Source: Semisulcospira habei
Taxonomy: Eukaryota; Mollusca; Gastropoda; Semisulcospiridae
DNA length: 64,000 nt
Assembly: GCA_036245525.1 (NCBI GenBank)
Contig: BTPG01000001.1
Location: forward strand, 183,069,102-183,133,101
Direction of reading: 5' to 3'
The number at the start of each line of letters is the position of its first letter. The first letter of the stretch is position 1. The position numbers and the translations under genes are program-made. The notes under the pieces were generated by a model. The model searched no databases. It worked only from the letters and a program-made list of their open reading frames with translations, and was not told the DNA's origin. Of this stretch, positions 63,843 through 64,000 are shown in pieces.

Positions 63843-64000
63843 AATCTTCATTCGCGAAGTCAAGCCAAGCCAGCCAGCCAGCTCCCGAGATAGGTGAAGG
63901 ACTCCACCTCCTCCAACGGGGTGCCAGCAAGCAAGACTGGTTCTTCCCAGGTTGCGTTCAGCCTCATTGTCTTTGTTTTCTGTTTGTGGATGGTGAGGCC

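Larger units (their letters stand above)
59846..63880 (+). mobile_element. Non-LTR retrotransposon (copy 2) with tRNA-like 5' head
   Basis: GCTCCCGAGATAG at 59833-59845 is repeated at 63881-63893, so the whole 4,035 bp moved as one unit. From the 5' end: a tRNA-like region with A box (about 59855-59870) and B box (59899-59909), an untranslated region shared with copy 1 (60250-60626), an ORF, and a short 3' end ending CAGCCAGCCA. It is inserted in the minus-strand RTE-like LINE. Confidence 0.88.
59245..64000 (-). pseudogene. RTE-like LINE C-terminus, split by a later LINE insertion
   Basis: Minus-strand parts at 63894-64000 (VESFTYLGS-type start, running off the window) and 59245-59832 (IGKARAAFLQLKKVWSS, VRLWERTEQ, RRRWGWIGHSLRK, GRPRNSWRRDL, then a stop) form the end of an RT polyprotein of the RTE/craniofacial-protein-2-like type. 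A 4,035-bp element at 59846-63880 interrupts it, and a frameshift lies near 59670. Confidence 0.75.

Overview
This 64-kb window looks like nuclear DNA of an animal, most likely a marine invertebrate and plausibly a mollusc (inference). Five exons with consistent phase and GT-AG introns encode part of a P5B (ATP13A-type) P-type ATPase. The rest is a dense nest of eukaryotic mobile elements: two Polinton/Maverick elements, an orphan Polinton end, several non-LTR retrotransposons, a DIRS-type tyrosine-recombinase retroelement, tRNA-derived SINEs, TTAA-bounded MITEs and tandem repeats. No prokaryotic gene organisation, CRISPR array or rRNA was seen.

The main discovery is a complete 17,018-bp Polinton at 22314-39331 (element B). 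It has about 167-bp terminal inverted repeats starting AGAGATAATAG, bounded by a 6-bp target duplication GTTATA (22308-22313 and 39332-39337). About 3 kb of its left arm is non-coding. It then carries four small membrane or structural genes, an rve-type integrase (rightward), a protein-primed family B DNA polymerase, a small gene, an A32/FtsK-like packaging ATPase and a presumed double-jelly-roll major capsid protein (leftward). The right part has a coiled-coil membrane protein, a 416-aa membrane-anchored protein, a presumed jelly-roll minor capsid protein and two further genes. Most genes start in an ATAAAAATG context. I found no adenain-type protease.

Element A (1-16012) is a mirror-image, older copy of the same family, cut off by the left window edge. 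Its polymerase, capsid, ATPase and integrase genes are broken by stops, frameshifts and nested insertions: a 678-bp insertion with 10-bp target duplication, a 4.5-kb TG...CA element with 5-bp duplication that itself holds an RTE-like LINE and another LINE fragment, and two further LINE fragments. Two of its small genes are still open.

Between A and B lie an almost intact 3.6-kb LINE (16801-20433, target duplication GATTCACAGT) and three TTAA-bounded MITEs. Right of B are a candidate host exon (40070-40235), a decayed DIRS element (41366-47830), an orphan Polinton terminus (about 47850-48929), minisatellites, the ATP13A exons (52364-55219) inside minisatellite-rich introns, SINE/LINE remnants, and a second copy of the 3.6-kb LINE family (59846-63880) whose 5' end is a tRNA-like promoter. 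That copy sits inside an RTE-like LINE, flanked by a 13-bp target duplication.

Domain calls are from motifs read by eye; no database search was run.
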